Part shown: piece after piece, positions 1 to 9,004 of the stretch
Numbering within the stretch: the first letter of the stretch is position 1
Layout of the letters: each line of letters begins with the position of its first letter
Source of the DNA: Roseobacter sinensis
GTDB taxonomy: Bacteria; Pseudomonadota; Alphaproteobacteria; Rhodobacterales; Rhodobacteraceae
NCBI RefSeq assembly: GCF_025755255.1
Contig: NZ_JALIEB010000003.1
Coordinates: forward strand, 1 to 64,000
Length of the DNA stretch: 64,000 nt
Direction of reading: 5' to 3'
The notes under the pieces: model-generated
Database searches by the model: none
What the model was told of the DNA's origin: nothing
What the model saw: the letters and a program-made list of their open reading frames with translations, nothing else
Program-made: the position numbers and the translations under genes

Positions 1-111
1 TAACAGCGTCCCATTCATAAGCCTCCGTGCAACGTTCTGTTTTGATACAGAATTTGCACTTCGGATGTGAATCCACCTGCTCTGGCTAAGGATCTTTATA
101 ATCAGTATTAT

Positions 112-126
112 GTATATTTAATATAC
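112..126. promoter_or_regulatory. Inverted repeat upstream of the pca operon (candidate operator/promoter region)
   Basis: Positions 1-219 hold no convincing gene. Inside them an AT-rich stretch carries a perfect inverted repeat, GTATAT (112-117), TTA, ATATAC (121-126), about 95 bases before the pcaC start. It could be the binding site of a regulator of protocatechuate catabolism, but it does not match the PcaQ site I know (ATAACC-N4-GGTTAA), so the regulator is not identified. Confidence 0.35.
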
Positions 127-219
127 TTGAGGAAACGCCGGTTCATCTTGGTCCTTCCATCCCGCGCGACAAATCACCTATGCTGAAACCAGAGGATCAA
201 ATACGGTGGGAGGATTGGA

Positions 220-600
220 ATGGCAGATCGGTATGAGACCGGCAAGCAGATGCGCAGGACGGTTCTCGGCGATCAGCATGTCGATCTGGCCGAGGCGCGT
301 CGGACCGATCTGGACGGCCCATTTCAGGACCTTATCATCGAAGCTGCCTGGGGCACGGTTTGGGCGTCGGATGGGATCAGCTTGCGCGAGCGCTCGATGC
401 TGACGCTTGCGCTGCTGGCTGCGACCGGGAATTTTGACGAGATACCAATGCACATCCGGGCCACGGCGAATACCGGTGCGAGCCAGCAGGATGTGGTCGA
501 AACCTTTCAGCACGTGGCGATCTACGCGGGCGTGCCGCGGGCCAACCACGCATTGAAACTGGCCCGGGCCACGTTCGACGAGATGGCGCAACAGGCATGA
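220..600 (+). CDS. pcaC: 4-carboxymuconolactone decarboxylase PcaC
   Basis: This 126-residue protein belongs to the carboxymuconolactone decarboxylase family and should convert gamma-carboxymuconolactone to beta-ketoadipate enol-lactone in the protocatechuate branch of the beta-ketoadipate pathway. It is cytoplasmic with no signal peptide. Family features are the RERSMLTLALLAATG stretch near residues 58-72 and a following HIRATANTG segment. The start at 220 has a GGAGG ribosome site eight bases upstream. The stop overlaps the ATG of pcaH by ATGA, so translation is coupled. pcaD and pcaB are not in the window; the left edge may cut the cluster. Confidence 0.93.
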   Translation: MADRYETGKQMRRTVLGDQHVDLAEARRTDLDGPFQDLIIEAAWGTVWASDGISLRERSMLTLALLAATGNFDEIPMHIRATANTGASQQDVVETFQHVAIYAGVPRANHALKLARATFDEMAQQA

Positions 601-1328
601 CCGACCTCAAGGGCGGTATGATCCCGCGGGACTGGCGCCATCAACCGCCCGCGTTCACGCCTGACTACAAAAGCAGCCGCTTGCGCTCACCCAAACTGCC
701 GAAACTCTCCATGCCGAGCACGCCCAGCGAGGACAGCGGACCGGTGTTCACACGGGAGATCCTGGGCCCGCTCGACGATGACCTGACCCTGAACCACGCG
801 GCACCGGGAGAAATGGCCATCGGGCCACGGATCATCGTGCACGGCCAAGTAAAGGACGAGATGGGCCGCGGCGTTCCGGGCGCTTTGCTGGAGATCTGGC
901 AAGCCAACGCAGGCGGGCGATATCGCCACAAGAACGATGGCTACCTTGCGCCACTCGACCCGAATTTCGGCGGCTGCGGCCGAGCGATCACGGACGACGA
1001 GGGCGGGTATCGCTTCCATACGGTGCTTCCAGGCCCCTACCCCTGGCCCAATGGCGCGAACGACTGGCGCCCCGCCCACATCCATTTTTCTGTTTTTGGT
1101 CAAAGCTTTGCGCAGCGACTTGTGACTCAGATGTACTTCGAGGGCGACCCGCTGATCTGGCGTTGCCCGATTGTGGCCACCATCCCGGATCGCGCCGCGA
1201 TCGAGCGCTTGATCGCGCCGCTCGACATGGCGGCAACGGTGCCCTTCGATGCGCGCGCTTATCGCTTCGACCTTCTGCTGCGCGGACGACACGCGAGCCC
1301 ATTTGAGAACCGGCCGGAGGGTCTGTGA
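597..1328 (+). CDS. pcaH: Protocatechuate 3,4-dioxygenase beta chain PcaH
   Basis: This 243-residue protein is the iron-binding beta subunit of intradiol protocatechuate 3,4-dioxygenase, which opens the ring to beta-carboxy-cis,cis-muconate. The four ferric ligands are visible as Tyr109 (GGRYRHKNDG), Tyr148 (GPYPW), His161 and His163 (RPAHIHF). Their spacing (39, 13 and 2 residues) equals that of the Pseudomonas enzyme. It overlaps pcaC by ATGA and its TGA lies inside GTGAGG just before pcaG, so the three genes form one transcript. Confidence 0.96.
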   Translation: MTDLKGGMIPRDWRHQPPAFTPDYKSSRLRSPKLPKLSMPSTPSEDSGPVFTREILGPLDDDLTLNHAAPGEMAIGPRIIVHGQVKDEMGRGVPGALLEIWQANAGGRYRHKNDGYLAPLDPNFGGCGRAITDDEGGYRFHTVLPGPYPWPNGANDWRPAHIHFSVFGQSFAQRLVTQMYFEGDPLIWRCPIVATIPDRAAIERLIAPLDMAATVPFDARAYRFDLLLRGRHASPFENRPEGL

Positions 1329-1330
1329 GG

Positions 1331-1897
1331 ATGAAGCTGCATGAGACAGCATCGCAGACGGTTGGTCCTTACGTGCACATCGGCTGCATGCCAAATGCGA
1401 TCGGGCTGCATGACGTCTATCCCGAAGATCTCGGCGCCCGTATGCGGGGTGAGAGTACCGAAGGCCAGAAGATCACTATTGAAGGCATCATCCGGGACGG
1501 CGCCGGCGCACCGTTGACTGACGCGCTGGTGGAGATCTGGCAAGCCGACGCTCGGGGCCGCTATGGCGCCGACGGCTCAGGGTTTACGGGCTGGGGCCGT
1601 GCGGCCGCCGATGCGCAGAGCGGTGTGTGGCGGTTCGAGACGATCAAGCCGGGTGCGGTCGAAGCGATGGCGCCGCATATCACCTTCTGGATCGCCGCGC
1701 GGGGCATCAATATGGCACTGCATACGCGCATGTATTTTCCTGAGGACGAAACGCTGCAGGCGAGCGACCCGGTGCTCGCAGGTTTTGTGCCTGCACCCCG
1801 CCGCAACACACTGATTGCACAGAAAACGGCAGACTTTATGTACCAGTTCAATATACATCTGCAAGGATCTGAAGAAACAGTGTTTTTTGATGTCTGA
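1331..1897 (+). CDS. pcaG: Protocatechuate 3,4-dioxygenase alpha chain PcaG
   Basis: The 188-residue alpha subunit pairs with PcaH. It opens with KLHETASQTVGPYVHIG, the usual alpha-chain start, and has the family motif ALVEIWQADARGRYG, but as expected for alpha it lacks the second iron-ligand His pair. Translation may start at ATG 1331 or at an in-frame GTG at 1325 that overlaps the pcaH stop; I chose the ATG because KLHET is the usual beginning. The last eight bases overlap the next gene in another frame. Confidence 0.93.
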   Translation: MKLHETASQTVGPYVHIGCMPNAIGLHDVYPEDLGARMRGESTEGQKITIEGIIRDGAGAPLTDALVEIWQADARGRYGADGSGFTGWGRAAADAQSGVWRFETIKPGAVEAMAPHITFWIAARGINMALHTRMYFPEDETLQASDPVLAGFVPAPRRNTLIAQKTADFMYQFNIHLQGSEETVFFDV

Positions 1898-2726
1898 CCC
1901 CTGCATCATTTGTGTCGCCATTACGGGAAGTGTTCCGACCAAGGCAGCGAACCCGGCTGTACCCATTTCGGTTGCCGAGCAGCTTGAAAGCACGCATGAG
2001 GCCTTCGAGGCCGGGGCCGCCATCTGTCATGCCCACGTGCGAAACCCCGACGAGACGCCCTCCTCCGACCCGGAGAAGTTTGCGCGCCTGAAGGAAGGCC
2101 TCGAGACGCACTGCCCCGGCATGATCATCCAGTTCTCGACGGGCGGGCGCTCCGGTGCCGGGCGGGAGCGCGGGGGGATGCTGCCGCTGCGCCCCGACAT
2201 GGCGTCGCTCTCGGTGGGGTCCAACAACTTTCCCACGCGGGTCTACGAGAACCCGCCCGATCTTGTCGCCTGGCTCGCCAGCGAGATGCAGACCTATGAG
2301 GTGACACCCGAGATCGAGGCCTTCGATTTGTCGCATATCCTGCACGCCATCCGGCTGCATGAGGCGGGAGCGCTCTTTGGCAGGCTCTACGTGCAATTCG
2401 TGATGGGTGTGAAGAACGCGATGCCGGCCGACCGCCGGGTGTTTGATTTCTACGTCGAGACGATGAAGACGCGTGCGCCTGGCGCGCTCTGGTGTGCGGC
2501 CGGAATCGGCCCGACGCAGATCGAGGTCAACGAGTGGGCGATTGCTGCCGGCGGGCATACCCGCGCAGGTCTCGAAGACAACGTGCGGCTCGACCGGGAG
2601 ACGCTGGCGCCATCGAACGCCGCGCTGATCCGGCGCGCGGTGGAGCTTTGCGAGAAATACGAACGCCCCGTCGCCACGCCGAGCCAGGCGCGCGAAATGC
2701 TGGGGCTGCGGCCAGCCGCAGCCTGA
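1890..2726 (+). CDS. Beta-keto acid cleavage enzyme (BKACE, DUF849 / 3-keto-5-aminohexanoate cleavage family)
   Basis: This 278-residue cytoplasmic TIM-barrel protein belongs to the zinc-dependent family that combines a beta-keto acid with acetyl-CoA to give acetoacetate and a new CoA ester. The zinc pair is seen as His47-x-His49 in CHAHVRNPD; conserved SVGSNNF and GLEDN segments follow. The open frame extends upstream to 1815, but the true start is ATG 1890, overlapping pcaG by eight bases, so it is coupled to the dioxygenase. Position in a protocatechuate operon makes beta-ketoadipate a likely substrate (succinyl-CoA plus acetoacetate); that is inference, and other beta-keto acids remain possible. 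It ends five bases before the convergent phoB. Confidence 0.85.
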   Translation: MSDPCIICVAITGSVPTKAANPAVPISVAEQLESTHEAFEAGAAICHAHVRNPDETPSSDPEKFARLKEGLETHCPGMIIQFSTGGRSGAGRERGGMLPLRPDMASLSVGSNNFPTRVYENPPDLVAWLASEMQTYEVTPEIEAFDLSHILHAIRLHEAGALFGRLYVQFVMGVKNAMPADRRVFDFYVETMKTRAPGALWCAAGIGPTQIEVNEWAIAAGGHTRAGLEDNVRLDRETLAPSNAALIRRAVELCEKYERPVATPSQAREMLGLRPAAA

Positions 2727-2731
2727 GGCCC

Positions 2732-3421
2732 CTACCCCAGCGCGTAGCCCGCGCCGCGCACCGTGCGCAGCGGGTCCGAGCCGCCGTGTTGTGTCAGCGC
2801 CTTGCGCAGCCGCCCGATATGCACGTCGACCGTGCGGGTATCGACATAGATGTCGCGCCCCCAGACCCGGTCGAGCAGCTGCTCGCGCGAGAAGACGCGC
2901 CCCGGCTTTTCCATGAAGGTCGACAGCAGCCGAAACTCGGTCGGGCCCAGTTTCAACTCGGCCTCCCCACGGTTCACGCGGTGGCTCACGGAATCGAGCA
3001 CGATGTCTTCGTATTCCAGGCGCTCGCCCGCCGCCGCAGGACGGACACGGCGCAGCTGGCTGCGCACCCGCGCCATCAGCTCGATCACCGAATAGGGCTT
3101 GATCACATAGTCGTCCGCGCCGGTCTCGAGCCCGCGCACGCGGTCGACTTCTTCGGAGCGCGCCGACAGCATGATGATCGGGATCGATCGCGTCTCGGAC
3201 TTGATCTTGAGCCTTCGGCAGACTTCGATCCCTGAGAGGTTCGGCATCATCCAGTCGAGCACGATGACATCCGGCGCCGTCTCGTCGACAAGCATCAGCG
3301 CCTCCTCGCCATTTTCGGCGCTGCTGACAGCGAAGCCTTCGGCCTCGAGATTGTAGGCCAGAACCTCGCGTTGTGCAGGCTCATCCTCGACGACCAGAAC
3401 ACGGGGTTGATCGGCGGACAT
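2732..3421 (-). CDS. phoB: Phosphate regulon response regulator PhoB
   Basis: The 229-residue protein has an N-terminal receiver domain (acidic residues in VVEDEPAQ, phospho-acceptor Asp in VIVLDWMMPNLSG, Lys in YVIKPYS) and a C-terminal OmpR/PhoB winged helix ending in RTVRGAGYALG. Phosphorylated by PhoR when phosphate is short, it should bind Pho boxes such as that at 9005-9037. It is the last gene of the pst operon, five bases after phoU, and therefore probably autoregulated. Confidence 0.95.
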   Translation of the reverse strand: MSADQPRVLVVEDEPAQREVLAYNLEAEGFAVSSAENGEEALMLVDETAPDVIVLDWMMPNLSGIEVCRRLKIKSETRSIPIIMLSARSEEVDRVRGLETGADDYVIKPYSVIELMARVRSQLRRVRPAAAGERLEYEDIVLDSVSHRVNRGEAELKLGPTEFRLLSTFMEKPGRVFSREQLLDRVWGRDIYVDTRTVDVHIGRLRKALTQHGGSDPLRTVRGAGYALG

Positions 3422-3426
3422 GGGAC

Positions 3427-4134
3427 TTATCCTTCTGCTACCACGGATGTTTTGTCAGCTTTCGGGCGCGCATCTTCAGGGTGCTCGCCGGTCACCAGAT
3501 AGACCACCTGCTCGGCGATCGAGGTCACGTGATCGCCCATGCGTTCGACGTTCTTGGCGATGAAATGCAAGTGCATGCAGGCGGTGATGTTGCGCGGGTC
3601 TTCCATCATGAAGGTCAGGAATTCGCGGAAAAGCGCATTGTACATCTGGTCGACCTCGCGGTCGCGGTTGATGACTTCCAGCGCCCATTCCGCATCGCGC
3701 TGGATATAGGCGTCGAGCGCGTCCTTCAGCATCCGTTCGACCTCGCGTGACATCCGCCGCAGCGCGCCGGTGCTGTCATCCACGGGCGCCATCTGCGACA
3801 GCACGCCGGTGCGCTTGGCCATGTTCTTGGCATAATCGCCGATGCGTTCCAGGTTGGCGCTGATCTTGATGACGCTCAGGATCAAGCGCAGATCGCGCGC
3901 GGTGGGCGCGCGCAGGGCGATCACGCGCGCGGCTTCCTCGTTGATCATCTCTTCGAGATCGTCGATGGCCCGGTCGCCCTTGCGCACCTGCTCGGCAAGG
4001 TCTTCATCGCGCGTGTCCAGAGACTGCGCGCCTTCGCGGATCGCGGCCTCGACAAGGCCGCCCATCTTCATGATCTGGGCCTGAATGGCCTCCAGATCGC
4101 GGTCGAAGGCTGAAGCAATATGTTGGTCTTGCAT
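3427..4134 (-). CDS. phoU: Phosphate signalling protein PhoU
   Basis: The 235-residue all-helical protein carries the two PhoU repeats and sits between pstB and phoB. The family damps PhoR kinase activity when the Pst transporter is saturated. The open frame reaches 4215, but the MQDQHI start at 4134 fits family length and leaves only four bases after the pstB stop. The signature segments RVIALRAPTARDLR and ERIGDYAKNMAKR, plus the second-repeat ERMGDHVTSIAE, are present. Confidence 0.95.
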   Translation of the reverse strand: MQDQHIASAFDRDLEAIQAQIMKMGGLVEAAIREGAQSLDTRDEDLAEQVRKGDRAIDDLEEMINEEAARVIALRAPTARDLRLILSVIKISANLERIGDYAKNMAKRTGVLSQMAPVDDSTGALRRMSREVERMLKDALDAYIQRDAEWALEVINRDREVDQMYNALFREFLTFMMEDPRNITACMHLHFIAKNVERMGDHVTSIAEQVVYLVTGEHPEDARPKADKTSVVAEG

Positions 4135-4138
4135 TTTT

Positions 4139-4936
4139 TTATCCAATCCGACCGGTGATGTAGCTCTCGGTGCGCGGGTCTTCGGGGTTGGTGAAGATGG
4201 TGCCTGTTTCACCATATTCGACGAGGTTGCCGAGGTGGAAGAAGGCGGTCTTCTGGCTGACGCGGGCGGCCTGCTGCATCGAGTGTGTCACGATCACCAC
4301 CGAGTAGTTCTGCCGCAGCTCGTCGATCAGCTCTTCCACTTGCGCCGTGGCAATCGGGTCAAGCGCCGAGCACGGCTCGTCCATGAGCAGCACCTCGGGT
4401 TCGGTCGCAACCGCGCGCGCAATGCACAGGCGCTGCTGCTGTCCGCCCGAGAGGCCCGTCCCGGGCTCTTGCAGACGGTCCTTGACCTCGTCCCAGATCG
4501 CGCCGCGGCGCAGCGCGCGTTCTACGATATCGTCGAGCTCGACCTTGTTCTTGGCCAGACCGTGGATCTTGGGCCCATAGGCCACATTGTCATAGATTGA
4601 CTTGGGGAACGGGTTCGGTTTCTGGAAAACCATGCCCACCTTCGCGCGCAGCTGCACCGGGTCCACCCGCTTGTCGTAGATATCCTCGCCGTCGATGTGG
4701 ATGTCGCCCTCGACGCGGCAGATATCGATGGTGTCGTTCATCCGGTTCAGGCACCGCAGGAAGGTGGATTTGCCGCAGCCCGAGGGGCCGATGAAGGCGG
4801 TGACGGTCTTGTCCTGGATGTCGACGTCCACATCCTTGATGGCATGGATGTCGCCATAATAGACCTGAACGCCCCGTGCGGCGATTTTGATGGCGTCAGC
4901 GTCCACGTCTCTCTCCAGTATTCTCATGTCGTTCAT
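4139..4936 (-). CDS. pstB: Phosphate ABC transporter ATP-binding protein PstB
   Basis: The 265-residue ATPase drives PstSCA phosphate import. Walker A is GPSGCGKST, the ABC signature LSGGQQQRL, and Walker B reads [14 protein letters not shown], followed by the switch His of VTHSMQQA. The PstB-specific [13 protein letters not shown] tail is also present. It lies 14 bases after pstA and four before phoU. Confidence 0.96.
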   Translation of the reverse strand: MNDMRILERDVDADAIKIAARGVQVYYGDIHAIKDVDVDIQDKTVTAFIGPSGCGKSTFLRCLNRMNDTIDICRVEGDIHIDGEDIYDKRVDPVQLRAKVGMVFQKPNPFPKSIYDNVAYGPKIHGLAKNKVELDDIVERALRRGAIWDEVKDRLQEPGTGLSGGQQQRLCIARAVATEPEVLLMDEPCSALDPIATAQVEELIDELRQNYSVVIVTHSMQQAARVSQKTAFFHLGNLVEYGETGTIFTNPEDPRTESYITGRIG

Positions 4937-4950
4937 TGGGCTGCCTCCCC

Positions 4951-6306
4951 TTACCAGCGCCGCTCGAACCTGCGGCGCAGGATGACGGCTATGGTGTTCA
5001 TGGTGATCAGGAACAAGAGCAGGATGATGATACCACCCCAGGCGCGTTCATAATAGGCGGGGTCGGCGCGCTTGGCCCATTCGTAGATCTGCGCGGGCAT
5101 GGCCGAGTTGGGGTCGAGCAGACCGCTGGCAATGCTGTCCGGTGCGTTCGACGCGATGAACCCCACCATCCCGATCAGCAGCAGCGGCGCGGTTTCCCCG
5201 AGCGCCTGGGCCAGTCCGATGATCGTCCCGGTCAGAATGCCGGGCGCGGCCAGCGGCAGAACGTGGTGGAACACCGACTGCATCTTGGACGCCCCAACCC
5301 CCAGTGCAGCATCCCGGATCGAAGGCGGCACGGCCTTCAGCGAGGCGCGGGTCGAGATGATGATCGTCGGCAGGGTCATCAGCGTCAGCACCATGCCGCC
5401 GACCAGCGGTGCGGATTGCGGCAGATGCATGAACTGGATGAAGACCGCAAGGCCGAGGATCCCGAAGACGATGGAGGGCACGGCCGCAAGATTGGCGATG
5501 TTCACCTCGATCAGGTCCGTCAGCCGGTTCTTCGGTGCGAACTCTTCAAGATAGATCGAGGCCGCCACGCCAATCGGCAGGGCCAGTACCAGCACGACCA
5601 GCATCATGAAGAAGGACCCGATCATCGACACGCCCATCCCCGCCGCTTCGGCACGGCTTTCCGAGGCGTCTGCGCCGGTGATGAAATCCATGTTGAAGGT
5701 CTTCTGCACGATGCCCAGGGGGACCAGCGCATCCACCAGATCGAGGTGCTCGGCGTCTATGTTCTTGTCACGCGCCACATCCTCGCGCTTCACACGGTCC
5801 TTCAGGTAGCCGTCGACCCGGCTGGAGGCGAGAATGCGGAACTCGACCGTCTCGCCGATCAGGTCGGGATTGGCCAGAACCGTATCGCGCACCTGGGCGG
5901 CAGCAGAGGCCGAGATCATCGCCTTCATGTCGCCGCGGTCCTCCAGCGGCGTCTCGATCCCGTTGTCCTGAACCTGCTGCAGCAACGCGTCCTGAATGAG
6001 CGGTGTGTAACCGAAGGTCGACACCTTCGCGATGTCCGACGGATTGCGCTCGCCGTTCTTGTCGAGCTTTTCCGGATCGAGATAGACCGGCACGTTGATG
6101 AAGGTCTGTTGAAACGCGCCTGTTCCGCTGCCCACGATCGAGGCCAGGAGAACGAGCAGGAAGAAGATGCCGGTGGCAATTCCCGCAATGCCGTACATGC
6201 GGAATCGGGCCTCGGCGGCCTTGCGCTTTTTTGTGCGCGCATCGACGGTTGTCAGAGAGCCGCGGGGCGCTGCGTGCGGCGTGGTCGGCATGCTGGCTTC
6301 GGTCAT
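4951..6306 (-). CDS. pstA: Phosphate ABC transporter permease PstA, long alphaproteobacterial form
   Basis: This 451-residue inner-membrane subunit has the PstA permease domain in its C-terminal half ([29 protein letters not shown] and the ABC-coupling loop [20 protein letters not shown]). The N-terminal 200 residues hold one membrane segment near residues 38-60 and a long soluble, probably periplasmic, domain, the DUF3333-type extension common in alphaproteobacterial PstA. Its start overlaps the pstC stop by ATGA. Confidence 0.93.
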   Translation of the reverse strand: MTEASMPTTPHAAPRGSLTTVDARTKKRKAAEARFRMYGIAGIATGIFFLLVLLASIVGSGTGAFQQTFINVPVYLDPEKLDKNGERNPSDIAKVSTFGYTPLIQDALLQQVQDNGIETPLEDRGDMKAMISASAAAQVRDTVLANPDLIGETVEFRILASSRVDGYLKDRVKREDVARDKNIDAEHLDLVDALVPLGIVQKTFNMDFITGADASESRAEAAGMGVSMIGSFFMMLVVLVLALPIGVAASIYLEEFAPKNRLTDLIEVNIANLAAVPSIVFGILGLAVFIQFMHLPQSAPLVGGMVLTLMTLPTIIISTRASLKAVPPSIRDAALGVGASKMQSVFHHVLPLAAPGILTGTIIGLAQALGETAPLLLIGMVGFIASNAPDSIASGLLDPNSAMPAQIYEWAKRADPAYYERAWGGIIILLLFLITMNTIAVILRRRFERRW

Positions 6307-7775
6307 TCGTACTGCTCCCTGTACTTGCGCACGATGTAAAGCGCGAAGACGTTCAGCCCGAGGGTGAGGACGAACAGCGTGATCCCCAGCGCAAAGGCGA
6401 CGAGGGCTTCGGGCGAGGCAAAGTCGCTGTCACCGGTCAGCTGCGAGACGATCTTCGCGGTCACGGTGGTCATGGCCTCAAAGGGGTTCAGCGACAGCCG
6501 TGCCGCGGCCCCTGCACCCAAGACCACGATCATGGTCTCGCCAATGGCACGGCTGGCGGCCAGCAGGATCGCACCGACGATGCCCGGAAGGGCGGCTGGC
6601 AGCACCACCTGCTTGATCGTTTCCGACCGTGTGGCACCCAGGCCGTAGGAGCCGTCGCGCAGCGATTGCGGCACGGCGTTGATGATATCGTCCGACAGCG
6701 AGCTGACGAAGGGGATCAGCATGATCCCCATCGCGATGCCCGCGGTCATCACCGAGCGCCCGCCGCCCATCCAGCCCACACCGTTTTGGCCGAACACGCT
6801 GACCAGCAACGGCCCGATGGTCAGCAGGGCGAAGAGACCGTAGACGATTGTCGGAATGCCGGCGAGGATTTCCAGCATCGGCTTGGCGATGCCGCGCATC
6901 CTTTGCGAGGCGTACTCCGAGAGGTAAATCGCCGAGAACAGGCCAATCGGCACCGCCACAATCAGGGCCACGATCGAGATGTAAATGGTACCCCAGAGCA
7001 GCGGCAGAATACCTAAGCTGGAGGCCCCGCCCCGTCCCGAGAAGCTCGGCGCCCACTCCAGCAGCGTGAAGAACTCGGCCGCTGGGTACAGTCGGAAGAA
7101 TTCGATGGTGTTGAAAATCAGCGATAGGACAATCCCAATGGTTGTCAGGATCGCCACCGAGGCCGCGGCGATCAGGATGACAAGCACCCCCTGCTCCACC
7201 ACGTTGCGGGCCCGGAAGTCGCGTCTGCTTTGCATCACGCCCCAGCCCGCCCCAAGCAATGCAACCGCGAGAACTGCGGCGGTCATGACCGCATTGGAGG
7301 TGGCGCTCATCTGTCGGTAGGCCTGCGCCGCGCGCAGGACCGGTTGGGTGATCTGATTGGTGACAACCTGCCCTGCGTCTTTCAAGCGTGCGGTCATGTC
7401 GGTGAAGTCCGCCCGTCCGTTGCTGGCCGTATCTTCGTCGAGAAAACCTCTCGCAACCGCGTTGTCGAGACCCTCGGCGGTGCGGCGCACCTCGGCCATC
7501 ACAAGGCTCAGATTGGCATCATCTGCGATCTCCGAGGCCGGGATCATATCGGCGATCCGGTTCTGTATCACCAGCGGCTGCGCTAACTGCCAGATCACCA
7601 TCAGACCCAGAGCCGGGACAATCGACTTCATCAGCGCATTCATCCCGTAGTAGACGGGCAAAGAGTGCAGGCCCCGGTTGTCGCCACCGGTACTCGCCAG
7701 CGCGCGGTGGCGGCCCAAGGCATAGCCGATGAGTGACAGCGCGATCACGATTGCGGTAAGCCAGAGTAGTGGCAT
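6303..7775 (-). CDS. pstC: Phosphate ABC transporter permease PstC, long form
   Basis: The 490-residue permease has a C-terminal PstC domain (AKPMLEILAGIPTIVYGLFA; coupling loop GATRSETIKQVVLPAALPGI). About 200 extra N-terminal residues contain additional membrane segments and a soluble loop (roughly residues 75-150), as in other alphaproteobacterial PstC proteins. It follows pstS after a 103-base gap holding a stem-loop and overlaps pstA by ATGA. With the long PstA, the pair probably forms an extra periplasmic structure of unknown use. Confidence 0.93.
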   Translation of the reverse strand: MPLLWLTAIVIALSLIGYALGRHRALASTGGDNRGLHSLPVYYGMNALMKSIVPALGLMVIWQLAQPLVIQNRIADMIPASEIADDANLSLVMAEVRRTAEGLDNAVARGFLDEDTASNGRADFTDMTARLKDAGQVVTNQITQPVLRAAQAYRQMSATSNAVMTAAVLAVALLGAGWGVMQSRRDFRARNVVEQGVLVILIAAASVAILTTIGIVLSLIFNTIEFFRLYPAAEFFTLLEWAPSFSGRGGASSLGILPLLWGTIYISIVALIVAVPIGLFSAIYLSEYASQRMRGIAKPMLEILAGIPTIVYGLFALLTIGPLLVSVFGQNGVGWMGGGRSVMTAGIAMGIMLIPFVSSLSDDIINAVPQSLRDGSYGLGATRSETIKQVVLPAALPGIVGAILLAASRAIGETMIVVLGAGAAARLSLNPFEAMTTVTAKIVSQLTGDSDFASPEALVAFALGITLFVLTLGLNVFALYIVRKYREQYE

Positions 7776-7823
7776 ATGTCCCCCAAGTGTCCTGCGTGAC
7801 GGGTGGTCATGGCACGCAACGGG

Positions 7824-7848
7824 ATGAGCGGCGTGGGCCGCCGCTCAT
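7824..7848 (-). other. Intercistronic stem-loop between pstS and pstC
   Basis: ATGAGCGGCG (7824-7833) pairs perfectly with CGCCGCTCAT (7839-7848) around a five-base loop, and no T-run follows on the minus strand. It lies just after the pstS stop. By analogy with other binding-protein operons it probably protects the pstS mRNA end so that more PstS than permease is made. Confidence 0.6.
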
Positions 7849-7878
7849 ATCTATTTCAATGCTGTTGTCGGGTCTGGA

Positions 7879-8919
7879 TCAGCTGCCGCCGCCCATGACC
7901 TTCTCGCCAGAGACGATCTCTTGCGTGCTGGCCAGCTCCGGGTCGGACACCAGACCGTAGGCAGCCAGAGGACCGTCAGGGCCTGCGATCTCATCGGAGA
8001 CGAAGAACTCTGCGAATTCCTTCAGGCCCGGGATCACGCCGATATGCGCTTTCTTCACGTAGAAGAAGAGCGGACGCGACACGGGATACTCACCGGCAGC
8101 GATGGTCTCGGTGGTGGGTTCGATACCCGACATGGTCGCCACTTTCAGCGTGTCGGTGTTGTTCTCGTAGAACGCCAGACCGAAGACGCCGATGGCGTTG
8201 GCGTTGGCGTCGATGGAAGCCAGAGTCTCGGTGTAGTCGCCGTCGATGTCGACCGAGCGGCCATCGGTGCGCACTTCGAGGCACGCGTCTTCCGCGTCAT
8301 CCTCGGACATACCGCCCGCGATCATCGCTTCCATGGCGCCGGTCGCTTCACAGCCTGCCGCGATCACCTTCTCTTCGAAGACTTCGCGTGTGCCGTGCTT
8401 GGTGCCCGGGATGAAGGCCAGGATGTCTTCGGCCGGCAGGTCAGGGTTGAAGTCGGACCACTGCGCGTAGGGATTGTCGACCAGTTCGCCATCCACCATC
8501 ACCTTGGGTGCCAGCGCATTGAAAATGTCCGACGGGGTGAAGGCCGTGTACTCAGGTCCATCGAGCTGGCTGGCGAAGACGATGCCATCGTAACCAATGC
8601 GAACCTCGATGATATCGGTCACACCGTTTTCAGCGCAGGCCGCGATCTCTTTCTCACGGATCGCGCGTGAAGAGTTCGCGATATCCGTATGTTCGGTGCC
8701 GACGCCCTGGCAGAAGCGCTTCAGACCTGCAGACGACCCGCCCGATTCAATGACCGGCGTCGGGAACTCGAAATTCTCGCCAAACGCTTCCGCGACAATG
8801 GACGCGTAGGGCAGCACCGTGGAGGACCCGGCGACTTGCACCTGGTCACGCGCAGCAGCGGTTGTGGCAGACATGGCCGCCAGCGCCAGCGCGGAGGTGG
8901 TGAGTTTTGCAAACGACAT
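7879..8919 (-). CDS. pstS: Phosphate ABC transporter periplasmic binding protein PstS
   Basis: The 346-residue protein begins with a signal peptide (SFAKLTTSALALAAMSATTAAA, cut before RDQVQVAGSST). The mature N-terminus VAGSSTVLPYA and the ESGGSSAGLKRFC segment are phosphate-loop motifs of PstS. The open frame runs up to 9120, but ATG 8919 has an AGGAG ribosome site and starts the signal peptide. The leader between this start and the Pho box at 9005-9037 is about 85 bases. Confidence 0.95.
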   Translation of the reverse strand: MSFAKLTTSALALAAMSATTAAARDQVQVAGSSTVLPYASIVAEAFGENFEFPTPVIESGGSSAGLKRFCQGVGTEHTDIANSSRAIREKEIAACAENGVTDIIEVRIGYDGIVFASQLDGPEYTAFTPSDIFNALAPKVMVDGELVDNPYAQWSDFNPDLPAEDILAFIPGTKHGTREVFEEKVIAAGCEATGAMEAMIAGGMSEDDAEDACLEVRTDGRSVDIDGDYTETLASIDANANAIGVFGLAFYENNTDTLKVATMSGIEPTTETIAAGEYPVSRPLFFYVKKAHIGVIPGLKEFAEFFVSDEIAGPDGPLAAYGLVSDPELASTQEIVSGEKVMGGGS

Positions 8920-9004
8920 GATATCTCCTGTCATTGTTCGTTTTTCGAATCTGGTCACCTTCCCGGCGACCTTGAGCTCGTGGGATACGGGCCTCACACA
9001 ATGC

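Noticed and set aside
4936-6339. Long plus-strand open frame opposite pstA
   Set aside because: It mirrors the third-position GC pattern of pstA, its translation is His/Arg/Gln-rich low-complexity, and no ribosome site or homology is visible.
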